DNA of 38,329 bases, taken from Rhizophagus sp. LPA8_4_AMF. Lineage: Eukaryota; Glomeromycota; Glomeromycetes; Glomerales; Glomeraceae. Where the stretch lies: assembly GCA_021464525.1 (NCBI GenBank), contig JADRCO010000307.1, positions 1 through 38,329 of the forward strand. The letters are read 5' to 3'. Under the pieces are notes generated by a model. The model worked only from the letters and a program-made list of their open reading frames with translations, had not been told where the DNA came from and made no database searches. How positions within the stretch are numbered: position 1 is the first letter of the stretch; each line of letters opens with the position of its first letter. The position numbers and the translations under genes were made by a program. Of this stretch, positions 29,589 through 38,329 are shown piece by piece.

Positions 29589-32500
29589 TTAACCTTGAAT
29601 TTTTAGTTGTTGTAAAAGTACATCTAACTTCTCTTGAACATCTAAACATCCATTTTCTATAACTTTCTTATACCAATAAATAGCGGTTTCTACATTTTTA
29701 TCAGTTCCTTCGCCTTGTTCATATAAAAATGCAAGATTTCTTTGTGCATCGATATTTCCTCCTTCTGCAGCTATTTTATAAGACTCAACCGCCTTTACTT
29801 TATCAATATCAATATCAATTCCTTTTTCATAAAAATATCCAAGTTTATATTGAGCATCAATAAATTCTTGATCGGCTGATTTTTTATAAAATTCAAATGC
29901 TCTAATTTGATTTTGGGAAATACCCTTTCCTAATTCATAAAATTCACCCAATTTATATAATGCAAGTTTATTATTATTTTCTGCAGCTTTATGATACCAA
30001 TAATAAACTTTGTCTAAATCATTTACTAATTCCTCATCATTTTCAATGAGATTAACTTGGATATTTTTTCCAGCAGCTTCATTATATAATTCAAACCCCT
30101 TTTCTTTATTAACTTCAGTTCCAATACCATTTACATAGAAATATCCAAGGTGAAATTTAAATTCCTTATCTCCATCTTTGGCTGATTTCTTAAAATATTC
30201 AAATGCTTTAACTAGATCTTTATTCACACCATTTCCCAATTCATAACATTCACCTAAATTATATAATGCTGTTTTACATCCTCCTTCTGCTGCTTTATTA
30301 TGCCAATAAAAAGCTTTTTCTAAATCTTTCTCAATTCCTTTACCACTTCCATATAAATAACCAAGGCTAGTTTGTGCAGGAATACACCCTTGTTCAGCTG
30401 CTATTATGTATAACTCAAATGCTTTTGCTTCATCAGTCTCAATTCCAATTCCTTCATAATAACAAAATCCAAGACTAAATAGGCCATTTAGATATTCTTT
30501 ATCGGCTGATTTTTTATAATACTCAAAAGCTTTCTTTTCATCTTTTTCGACACCTTTTCCAAATTGATAACAAATTGCTAGATTATATAGTGCTACTTCA
30601 TTTCCATTTTCTGCTGCTTTACTGTACCAGTAAACAGCCTTTTCTAAATTCATTTCAGTACCTTCACCATTCTCATATAATGTTCCTAAACTATTTTGTG
30701 TGATAACATGTCCTTTTTCAGCTGCAATTTTATATAGTTCAAAAGCTTTTATTTTATCAACTTCTGTACCAATTCCTTTTTCATAACAATTTCCAAGTTG
30801 ATATTGAGCATTTGAATATCCTTTGTCAGCCGCTTTTTTATAATATTCAAAAGCTTTAACTTCATCTTTTTCAACACCTTTTCCATACTTATAACATCTG
30901 CCTAAATTATATTGTGCAATCTCATTTCCGTTTTCTGCTGATCTATTATACCAGTAAATAGCCCTCTCTAAATTCATTTCTGTACCTTGGCCATGTTCAT
31001 ATAGATAACCAAGGTAATTTTGTGCTGAAGCAGATTCTTTTTCTGCTGAAATACTAAATAATTCAAATGCCTTTGTTTTGTCAACTTCGGTACCAATTCC
31101 TTTATCATAACAATATCCTAATTCATACTGTGCTTCCAAATATTCTTGATCAGCTGCTTTTTTATAATATTCAAATGCCTTAACCTCATCCTTTTCAACT
31201 CCTAAACCAAATTTATAATAATGTCCTATATTGTATTGTGATATACCATATCCATTTTCCGCAGCTTTATTGTACCAATAAAAAGCTTTTTCTACATTCA
31301 TTTCAGTTCCTATACCACAATCATATAGAACTCCAAGATTATTTTGCGCAGCATCATATCCTTTATCAGCTGCTATACTATATAATTCAAATGCTTTTGT
31401 TTTATTAACTTCAGTACCAATTCCTTTGTCATAACAATATCCTAATTCAAATTGAGCATCTAAATATTCTTTATCAGCTGCTTTCTTATAACATTCAAAT
31501 GCTTTGACTTCATTTATTTCAACTCCTATTCCAAATTGATAATGACTTCCTAAGTCATATTGTGCTACCTCATATCCATTTTTTGCTGCTTTGTTAAACC
31601 AATAAACTGCCTTTTCGAAATCTATTCCTGTACCTTCACCATTTCTGTATAAAATTCCGAGATTATATTGTGCGATAATATGCTCTTTTGTAGCTGCTAT
31701 CTTATATAAATTGAATGCTTTGGTTTTATCAATTTCAGTACCAATTCCTTTATCATAGCAACATCCTAATTCAAATTGGGCTTCTAAGTATTCTTGATTA
31801 GCTGACTTTTTATAATACTCAAAAGCTTTTTTCTCATCATTTTCTTTATTTTTAAAACAATTACCTAAATTATATTGTGCTACTTTATTTCCATTTTCTG
31901 CTGCTTTACTGTACCAGTAAATAGCTTTTTCTAAATCCTTCTCTATTCCAATTTCATTTTGGTAATAATTACCTAATATATATTGTGCTGGTGAATACCC
32001 TTCTTTGGCTGATTTAAGAAACCATTCAAAGGCTGTTTTGTTATCTTTATTGACTCCCATTCCATTTTGATAACAAATACCTAGGTTATAATGCGCATGT
32101 AAATCACCTTTATTAGCAGCTTTTAAGTACCATTCAAATGCTTCCTCTTCATCTTTTGTTATTCCGATCCCATTTTGATAACAATATCCTAGGTTATTTT
32201 GTGCGTCGGAATTACCTCCTTCTGCTGATTTTAAATAAAGTTCAAACGCTTTAAATTCATCTTTTTTTTTTCCTACTCCATGTTGATAACAATAACCTAA
32301 ATTATTCAGTTCTATTAACTCTTTCTTTTCCATTTGAATTTCATTAGTACCTTTATCTTTTGATTCAAAATATTTTTCCATGGTACTAATCTCATCTTTG
32401 CATATATTTATTTCTAATCCATCAAAGTTTTCAACCTGATTATATGACATAATATATGTATTTTCATGATAATCAGTTTCTTTTGCGATCAAATCTCTCT

Positions 32501-32924
32501 TATATAAAATAATATCTTTATAATAATAAAATGATAATAAATATTTTGAAATAATAATGTTTAATAATTGATACATAGAAGAAATCAATTTTCTATTTTC
32601 GTTCTTATTATTACTATTAATTGATGATAAATATAATTTTAATGATTTGTTTTTATCAATAATGATCTTACCATCACATATATCATGTTCATAAAAAAAT
32701 CCTATTAAACTTGAAAACCAATTATCATTCTCTTCATGATCTTCCATTAATTTTAAAATTGTTTCAGGATTTTTTTCATTAATATTAAAATAATCTTGTA
32801 CCCATTCTTTTAAAATATTTTCAAATTTTTCATAATTATCTATTTTAATTATACGATGATAAAAATCTTTTAAAAATTCTTTTAAAAATGTTTCGTCATC
32901 TTTTAAATTATTATTTGATGACAT
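29589..32924 (-). CDS. Sel1-repeat protein, 1111 aa (expanded paralogue)
   Basis: This is the longest member of the local Sel1 family. The head (residues 1 to about 205; FLKEFLKDFYHRIIKIDNYE, WFSSLIGFFYEH, KYLLSFYYYKD) is the same family-specific helical domain as in the genes at 13955 and 18103. About 24 Sel1 repeats follow, against about 18 in those genes. The six extra units equal two blocks of three, inserted in the middle of the array. The insertion LIENDEELVNDLDKVYYWYH and the tail VIENGCLDVQEKLDVLLQQL are intact, so this copy shows the family's undamaged C-terminus. It is a single exon with no signal peptide, membrane segment or catalytic motif, and is likely a cytosolic scaffold. It is on the opposite strand from A and B, which implies an inversion or a separate duplication. 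Confidence 0.9.
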   Translation of the reverse strand: MSSNNNLKDDETFLKEFLKDFYHRIIKIDNYEKFENILKEWVQDYFNINEKNPETILKLMEDHEENDNWFSSLIGFFYEHDICDGKIIIDKNKSLKLYLSSINSNNKNENRKLISSMYQLLNIIISKYLLSFYYYKDIILYKRDLIAKETDYHENTYIMSYNQVENFDGLEINICKDEISTMEKYFESKDKGTNEIQMEKKELIELNNLGYCYQHGVGKKKDEFKAFELYLKSAEGGNSDAQNNLGYCYQNGIGITKDEEEAFEWYLKAANKGDLHAHYNLGICYQNGMGVNKDNKTAFEWFLKSAKEGYSPAQYILGNYYQNEIGIEKDLEKAIYWYSKAAENGNKVAQYNLGNCFKNKENDEKKAFEYYKKSANQEYLEAQFELGCCYDKGIGTEIDKTKAFNLYKIAATKEHIIAQYNLGILYRNGEGTGIDFEKAVYWFNKAAKNGYEVAQYDLGSHYQFGIGVEINEVKAFECYKKAADKEYLDAQFELGYCYDKGIGTEVNKTKAFELYSIAADKGYDAAQNNLGVLYDCGIGTEMNVEKAFYWYNKAAENGYGISQYNIGHYYKFGLGVEKDEVKAFEYYKKAADQEYLEAQYELGYCYDKGIGTEVDKTKAFELFSISAEKESASAQNYLGYLYEHGQGTEMNLERAIYWYNRSAENGNEIAQYNLGRCYKYGKGVEKDEVKAFEYYKKAADKGYSNAQYQLGNCYEKGIGTEVDKIKAFELYKIAAEKGHVITQNSLGTLYENGEGTEMNLEKAVYWYSKAAENGNEVALYNLAICYQFGKGVEKDEKKAFEYYKKSADKEYLNGLFSLGFCYYEGIGIETDEAKAFELYIIAAEQGCIPAQTSLGYLYGSGKGIEKDLEKAFYWHNKAAEGGCKTALYNLGECYELGNGVNKDLVKAFEYFKKSAKDGDKEFKFHLGYFYVNGIGTEVNKEKGFELYNEAAGKNIQVNLIENDEELVNDLDKVYYWYHKAAENNNKLALYKLGEFYELGKGISQNQIRAFEFYKKSADQEFIDAQYKLGYFYEKGIDIDIDKVKAVESYKIAAEGGNIDAQRNLAFLYEQGEGTDKNVETAIYWYKKVIENGCLDVQEKLDVLLQQLKIQG

Positions 32925-34052
32925 TTCGTTTCTTTTTTTTGAGAAACTTTATGAATTGTGTTTGTTAAAAAAATAGTGAAAGAAAAATAGAAAAGTTATT
33001 AAAAGCCAGATCCGTACGTGAAAATTTATTATTGCAGTATGGATACAATTGGTAGGTGCACTATTTTATCGTATAACAATTTCAATAAAGTTAGTAATTA
33101 TAATGAAAACGCAGTGTAACATTATTGGTCACACTAAATATTGTAAACCCGAAAGTAAATTATAAAGGTTATAAAATACCAATCTATTGCTGTATTATGA
33201 TTACACAAATACTGTAAACAATAACAGATAATATTACAAAAATGTGATACTAAGTCACGTGATAATTTCTTACTGCGGAAATTTTATATACGTAAATACA
33301 AAGTGGCGATATACAGTATAACCAACCTATTATTTAATTTATGGAACGTTTTAATCATACATATTTTTGAAAAAAAAAAAATTTTAATATGAATTACAAA
33401 AAAAAAACAATTGAATTATACAAAAGCAGTATATTTTATATACATTTATTTGCAGAAAATCTTGCTACTCGTCATTATTATATTACTCCAGCACACAAAA
33501 GGACTTCCTATTATTATACTCCACCCTCTAAAATTTACGTCTAGCACCGTGTCGGCGTGTCGTTTCACCCTATCACAGGAGGGAGGACTGCATTCACAGA
33601 CTTACAAAGTAAGCATGCTATGCTCCCGCCCATAAGTATCAAAAAATTGGAAAAGGAATGGATACCAATTATATGAGGGGCAAAAGAGGAAAAGGGGAAG
33701 GGAAGGGATAGTGTGGACCAGAAGGATAAATTAACCCAGTAAAACAAGATAAATTATAAAAAAGCTAAATATAAAATGAATAGCATTTTTATAGAATTTG
33801 TTAAAATGGAAAGGTGTAAAAAACTGCGCGAAAAAATATATATTTGGTTACTCTGTTGGAAATGATAAGAGTGAGAAGAAAGAGAAAGTACAGGAAGAAC
33901 GAGGGAATAAATGAAAGGAAGGAAGGGAAGTGTGAGAGAGAATAGTAAATAAATGAAATTTAATACTGCAGACTTTTTTAAAATTTTTAGAGTGCAAATC
34001 AAAAGGACCCCGCAGAAAAGTAACAATTAATAGTGTAGATCATTTCTTTTTT
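32925..34052. other. Intergenic region upstream of the 1111-aa Sel1 gene
   Basis: This contains the gene's probable promoter and the inverted-bordered element at 33110-33277. About 33480-33640 is more GC-rich (TAGCACCGTGTCGGCGTGTC, GGAGGGAGGACTGC). About 33650-33960 is strongly purine-rich on the plus strand (AAGAGGAAAAGGGGAAGGGA and similar). Short open frames on both strands across it show no family resemblance. It may be debris of an unrecognised repeat. Confidence 0.4.
33110..33277. repeat. Inverted-bordered element upstream of Sel1 gene
   Basis: It begins CGCAGTGTAACATTATTGGT and its reverse complement begins CGCAGTAAGAAATTATCACG, sharing CGCAGT, ATTAT and a following GTCAC or GTGAC. 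The interior includes GGTCACACTAAATATTGTA and TGTGATACTAAGTCACGTGA. Both interior motifs recur at 17905-17962 before another Sel1 gene. It could be a MITE family or a conserved promoter module; the boundaries are approximate. Confidence 0.5.
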
Positions 34053-34143
34053 GATAATGCCAGGCGGCATTGTGCATTTCTGGCCCTGAGGAAATGCGTA
34101 GAGCTAATAGTAAGTGCCGATCTCTTATTGCTCTGGTATTATC
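34053..34143. mobile_element. Tiny structured inverted-repeat element (91 bp)
   Basis: The ends are GATAATGCCAG and CTGGTATTATC, inverted at 10 of 11 positions. Inside lie two stems: AATGCC-AGGC-GGCATT (34056-34071) and GCATTTC..GAAATGC (34074-34097). It shares GGCCCTGA..ATGCGTA with the degenerate repeat near 16925-16950. It is non-coding and MITE-like. Confidence 0.55.
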
Positions 34144-34458
34144 GTTATGACATAATTTTTTTCTTTGATAATAATCTCCAAAAGAAAATAAGAAATAAAA
34201 AAATTAACATCATTTTTTTATTATTTTTTTTTAATCAATGTTTTTTTTCACGCGCATAATTCGAAAACTTTAAAATTTTTGAAAATACTAATGTGGTTCA
34301 TGTAACAGAAAACCCCTAGATTATTATTTAAAGTATGCGAATTTCATCAAACTACTTATTTATCAATTTTTAAACATTTAAATATTATAATCTATAAAAA
34401 TTGATTCCCGATATATTAGACTTTTCGATATACTGGATTTTGAAAATTTTACTATTGG

Positions 34459-34923
34459 TAACGGACGGTTACGGTACAATTCGCGCTTTCTCCTGAGTCC
34501 ATTTCGCCGGAGAACTTTTCGCTGAAGCCATTTCATCGAAAGGATATTTCGTTGAAGGAACATTTTGTCAAATAGAAATTTCGCTGAATGTACATTTGCC
34601 GAATCCTTTTCTCCAAATCATACATTTCATCGAAATCTACTTCACTGAATAGGATATTTCGCCGAAAATGTTAGCGATTGACATTTTATCATTAAAAATT
34701 CAATCTAATACTGATTTTTATTAGTAAAAATTTTCGTAAATATCATATGGACATTTGGAAAATATGATTTAAATTTTCGGTGAAATAGCTTTAGTAAAAA
34801 GTCCTTCGGCGAAAAGTTCATTCGGTGAAATGTCTATTCGATAAATGTCTCGTCAGCGAAATGGCTTCGGCGAAATATGTTTCAGTGAAATAGACTTCGG
34901 GATACCGTAACGGACAGGTCCGG
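34459..34923. mobile_element. Foldback element of TTTCGCCGAA palindromes
   Basis: The outer ends are inverted: GGTTACGGTAC on the left, TACCGTAACGG on the right. The left arm (about 34501-34672) has around eleven variants of ATTTCGCYGAA at 15-16-bp spacing. The right arm (about 34775-34900) has around seven copies in the opposite orientation (TTCGGYGAAAT). An AT-rich middle (about 34681-34770) has none. The core TTTCGCCGAA is nearly palindromic. This resembles a non-autonomous foldback or MITE-type DNA element. Neither arm codes for a protein. Confidence 0.75.
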
Positions 34924-36516
34924 TGTATGGAATTTCACTATTTATAATTGTATATTATTCAGTTTCAGGCATAAATTATAGTTATTTGTTTCCATTGTAA
35001 AAAAAAAGCGTAGTTTGAATTGTTTAATCACTATGTTTTTGCTTTTCTAATAATAATCGCTGGTTATGATTTTTAATTTTAACAAATTAACCTTATAGTT
35101 ATCTCTGAAGTTAACATTTCGCTCAAATAATTGAATAATTTCTTAAATAATACATTATAATACGGGGATTCTACCTTTCCTTAAATATGATTGTCCAAAA
35201 ATGTGGTACATCATTGTTTAGCCAACAAAATTAATTGGAATTTTTATTTCGCACGAAAAAATGAGCAAGGAAGTATTCTGCATCATCTTAATTTTAAATA
35301 TAACAAAAGAACCAAAATATTATTTAAATATTTTAATATCTTAACTAGTATTCCGAAGGGCGGGTTTTGAGGTGTATTCGAACTCGACTCGCACGACCAG
35401 TTTGTAAGATTTAATTTTAAAGAATTTTTTAAATTAAGAATTATAATTAAGGAACCAAGCCACATTAGCCACAATAAAAAAATATTTTATACCTTTAATT
35501 AGGTAATTTTTCTGGTAAAGAATTGAGGCAAAGATTGACCACTAACCGGACATGGTAATTCATTACCCAATATTCAAATAATATAGAATAGTTGAACAAT
35601 CAATAATGCTTAGTATAAATAAATCAATAATAATAAATAAATATATTATTTCTTATTTAAATAATTACCTATTTCTATATTCATCAATTCAGTCACAGCT
35701 ATCTGCATTTATGATTCCCTTTCTTAAAAAAGTATTAAAATTATTACTCCTTAAAAATTCTTGGCGTACTACAACAGATTATTAGGTTAGTAAATTCCTT
35801 TGAAAAATTTAATGACAAATATCTAAATTTATAATGAAATTCATTGAAAAATAAGTCATGTTTGAAGTAAACTACAATACGCCTCATGAAGTCTCGCGTC
35901 ACAAAATACATAAAAAATGTATATGTTTGAAAGTTGTTTGTTTTATTACCAAATAACGGCAGAATATGATAATCATCTACAATATTAACGTTTTTATGTT
36001 GTACGAATTCACCGATTCTCCGATTATAACATTCTTGCCAACGTATTAATTCTGGTTAGACTGGCAAATTTGAGTCATTATTACAAATTTCCAAGAAAAT
36101 TTTTTTCCGATCACTACTTCTCTTGGTTCATTGTACTTTTTGTTTTTCAGAACCATTTCCGGTTTTTAGTTGAGAAAGACGTCAATTGGGGATTTTATAA
36201 GATCGAATTTTTTTTCAATTATAAACTTGGTTTCTAATTTTGGGATATGCAACCTGCATCATGGTTGCACTGCATTATTCATTGAAGATTACACTAAACT
36301 AAATTTTGATGATTGTTTCCAAAAATGAACAACAAAAGTCTGCTTATCAATGGGATCTATGGGAATCATTATTCCGAAATTGCGCAGTCTCACGTGGAAT
36401 GCAAAAAAAAAAACGATAATTCACGTTTCAAAATGTTATAAATACACCTCGATGTATTTGCATTCGTTTTTCATTTTAATACTACCAATTCTCTGCATTT
36501 ATTTTCATTTTTCGTT
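34924..36516. other. Intergenic region upstream of the DUF2235 gene
   Basis: No gene was seen. A short GC-rich patch at about 35352-35402 (TCCGAAGGGCGGGTTTTGAG, then TTCGAACTCGACTCGCACGA) contains a weak B-box-like TTCGAACTC but no tRNA fold. The rest is AT-rich. Confidence 0.35.
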
Positions 36517-36690
36517 TTAAAATAATTCATATTTATTTACATTTTCATTTAAAATAATTCATATTTATTTTCATTTTCAATTTCAAAATAATTCACATTT
36601 GTTTTCATTTTCCAACTAAAATAATTCATCTGTATTTTTATTTTTCATTTCAAAATAATTCATATTTATTTTCATTTTCATTTTTTTTTA
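36517..36690. repeat. ~33-bp minisatellite next to the DUF2235 start
   Basis: Five imperfect copies of a unit of about 33 bp (AAAATAATTCATATTTATTT followed by NCATTTTNATTTC) end about 17 bp before the ATG at 36707. The plus strand is pyrimidine-rich outside AATAATTC. The array occupies the expected core promoter or 5' leader, so copy number could affect expression. Confidence 0.8.
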
Positions 36691-36706
36691 AACCATCCTT
36701 GTAATA

Positions 36707-37879
36707 ATGGGCAAAAATATCGTCGTATTATGTGATGGTACTTGGAATAGTCCTAATTCTAAAAGCAACATTTATGAACTTTATAAAGAATTACTTGAGA
36801 GAGACTATCAACAACATGTTTTATATATAGACGGAATTGGAGTTGGAGAAATAGCTTTAGGTTTTATTATAGATGGAGCTATGGCTCTAAGGCTTGATAC
36901 TAAAATTAAAAAAGGTTATAAATACATAGTTACTCATTATAATCCTGGTGATGATATATGGCTTTTTGGATTTAGTCGTGGTGCTTACACTGTTAGATGT
37001 ATTGCGGGAATGATTCGAAATTGTGGAATATTAAAAATTGACCGAGACATTACATCAGATCAAATAGACAAACGTGTTGATCTAGCTTATGAAATTTATC
37101 GTGATAGAGACGCGATTTATCACCCGGAAGGAAGTGGAACTGATAACTTTAAAAAGGCATTTAGTTATCCTAATCCCGAAAAACCGATTATTAAATTTCT
37201 CGGATTATGGGATACAGTTGGTGCTTATGGTATACCCGCCTATATAATTGGAGAAGGTTTTAAATATTTGGAGTTTTATGATCAAACTATACCTAATATA
37301 GTCAATTTTGCATGTCAGGCTTTAGCAATACATGAAAGAACATCATTCTTTGAGCCTTGTCGTATATTTCCAAATAGTTCTGGCACGGTAACTATCAAAG
37401 AGACTTGGTTTCCTGGTATACATATAGAAATAGGTGGAGGAACTGTTTTAAAATTTGGCGGTAACAAAAGAATACCTAAAGCAACTATTTTGTGGATGAT
37501 AGAAAATATTGAACAAGCTGGAGGTTTATTAATGCGTGATAATATTGAAACATATCGCACACGTTACTCTCCAGATTTTGGACCTTCTTGGAATGCTAAA
37601 AATTTGATATTTGATCGCAGTAGTTCCCTTATACCAACGCTCATGCTTAAGGATAGAGTTATTCCATCAGAATTAGATTCTAGTCAAAAGTTTTTAAGAA
37701 AAGATCTAATTTATAGAGATAGTAACTGGTTACTTCCATTTGGTTCTAGGTCTCAACTAAGTATTCATTATGCTTCGAATACGTATGAAGAATTACGTAA
37801 AGTTATGGAAACGAAAGGAATTAGACTATATAACAATGTTAGATACGATAAGGATGTAAACAAAAAGGCTCGTTTATAA
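36707..37879 (+). CDS. DUF2235 alpha/beta-hydrolase (Tle1-like lipase fold)
   Basis: This is a predicted serine hydrolase of the DUF2235 (T6SS phospholipase Tle1-like) family; its lipid substrate is unknown. At 390 aa in a single exon it is typical of fungal members. It begins with the family signature NIVVLCDGTWNSP (residues 4-16). The nucleophile elbow is WLFGFSRGAYTVR (S90). D169 in FLGLWDTVGAYG is the likely acid. H239 in WFPGIHIEIGGGT is the likely base, although the usual HSDVGGGY here reads HIEIGGGT. ALAIHERTSFFEP (about 206-218) is also a family landmark. There is no signal peptide or membrane segment, so it is probably cytosolic. The start is fixed by the conserved N-terminus, which follows directly. 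The ORF has no internal lesions and is probably functional. Neighbours give no pathway clue. Confidence 0.9.
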   Translation: MGKNIVVLCDGTWNSPNSKSNIYELYKELLERDYQQHVLYIDGIGVGEIALGFIIDGAMALRLDTKIKKGYKYIVTHYNPGDDIWLFGFSRGAYTVRCIAGMIRNCGILKIDRDITSDQIDKRVDLAYEIYRDRDAIYHPEGSGTDNFKKAFSYPNPEKPIIKFLGLWDTVGAYGIPAYIIGEGFKYLEFYDQTIPNIVNFACQALAIHERTSFFEPCRIFPNSSGTVTIKETWFPGIHIEIGGGTVLKFGGNKRIPKATILWMIENIEQAGGLLMRDNIETYRTRYSPDFGPSWNAKNLIFDRSSSLIPTLMLKDRVIPSELDSSQKFLRKDLIYRDSNWLLPFGSRSQLSIHYASNTYEELRKVMETKGIRLYNNVRYDKDVNKKARL

Positions 37880-38329
37880 TATATAATTTAAGATACATAT
37901 GAAAAATATCTAATGACCAGATTTTAGTTATTTTATTTATTTCTTATTTTCATTTTATTTTGAACAACTAATATATATCATTAATAATATTGATAATTAG
38001 TGCATTTTCATATTGTCATTTATTTTAAATAGATCTTTCTTTTTATTCTCTCATAAAAAAGTATTTAATAGAAGTAACTAGATTTCATTAATATCATAAT
38101 CGAGTAATTTTAAATTTTATGTGTTTGTTAATTTAGCGTGAAACAGTAAGGCCGGGCAAAAAAAATTTTTGGATTCTCCCGTATCAATTTTTTGAAAATC
38201 TGGATTTTTTTTTTTATATTAAATTTTTTTTCAAGTGATTTTTACATATGTTTCACAATAAGCGATTTATTGTTTTATTTGATAATAAATTTTAATGTGC
38301 TATTATAACTACTATATTTATTACATTAC
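37880..38329. other. 3' flank of DUF2235 gene to window end
   Basis: No gene was seen. The AT-rich 3' flank is followed near 38144 by CAGTAAGGCCGGGC, then A- and T-runs with GGATTCTCCCGTATCAATTT. The sharp change of composition could be the end of a DNA transposon or another repeat running beyond the window. This rests on composition only. Confidence 0.3.

Noticed and set aside
33411-34026. Several short open frames on both strands upstream of the 1111-aa Sel1 gene
   Set aside because: They are biased by purine/pyrimidine-rich sequence, with no conserved motif or splice structure.
34501-34900. Palindromic array as a CRISPR or protein-coding repeat
   Set aside because: The two halves are inverted, the spacing is only 15-16 bp and no open frame persists. 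It fits a foldback repeat better.
35352-35402. GC-rich patch with TTCGAACTC as a tRNA gene
   Set aside because: No cloverleaf can be drawn and no A-box precedes it.

Overview
The window looks like nuclear DNA of a filamentous fungus with a very AT-rich, repeat-rich genome. The best fit is an arbuscular mycorrhizal fungus (Glomeromycotina, Rhizophagus-like). This is inferred from short GT-AG introns, large Sel1-repeat proteins, a protein kinase fused to Sel1 repeats, a P450 of the FGGGIRICSGRRLA type and many small inverted-repeat elements in long gene-poor AT-rich stretches. There is no prokaryotic-style operon layout, no rRNA or convincing tRNA, no CRISPR array, and no LTR element or virus-like copy that I could recognise.

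Layout. 0.4-2.0 kb: a decayed cytochrome P450 on the minus strand. 3.4 kb: a small element with 29-bp terminal inverted repeats. 3.8-4.7 kb: a complete secreted alpha-carbonic anhydrase with two introns on the plus strand. 4.7-13.1 kb: mostly non-coding, with remnants of a CxxC-type cysteine-rich gene family, an HMG-box-like remnant, minisatellites and small inverted-repeat elements. 13.1-33 kb: a Sel1-repeat cluster. It holds an eroded 3' fragment (minus), two close tandem paralogues (892 and 850 aa, plus), a five-exon kinase-Sel1 fusion (about 1171 aa, minus) and a 1111-aa Sel1 protein (minus). 33-36.5 kb: non-coding, with small inverted-repeat elements and a striking foldback element built from TTTCGCCGAA palindromes. 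36.7-37.9 kb: an intact DUF2235 alpha/beta-hydrolase (plus), preceded by a minisatellite.

How the genes relate. The five Sel1 loci share the same C-terminal repeat series, including one conserved non-Sel1 insertion (IENDEEL...[10 protein letters not shown]). They are therefore one local family, with and without a kinase head. Their arrays grow in blocks of three Sel1 units; inside the kinase fusion the DNA period is exactly 324 bp. The two tandem paralogues also share a palindromic element just upstream of the start codon. Three of the five loci carry lesions at the extreme 3' end. Together these features suggest a rapidly turning-over signalling or recognition gene family. That role is my inference; the repeat structure and domain content are directly visible.

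The most novel-looking signals are the register-locked three-unit Sel1 expansion, a helically phased GTAT array at the left edge, the 15-16-bp phased TTTCGCCGAA foldback element, and a short upstream module shared by two Sel1 genes.
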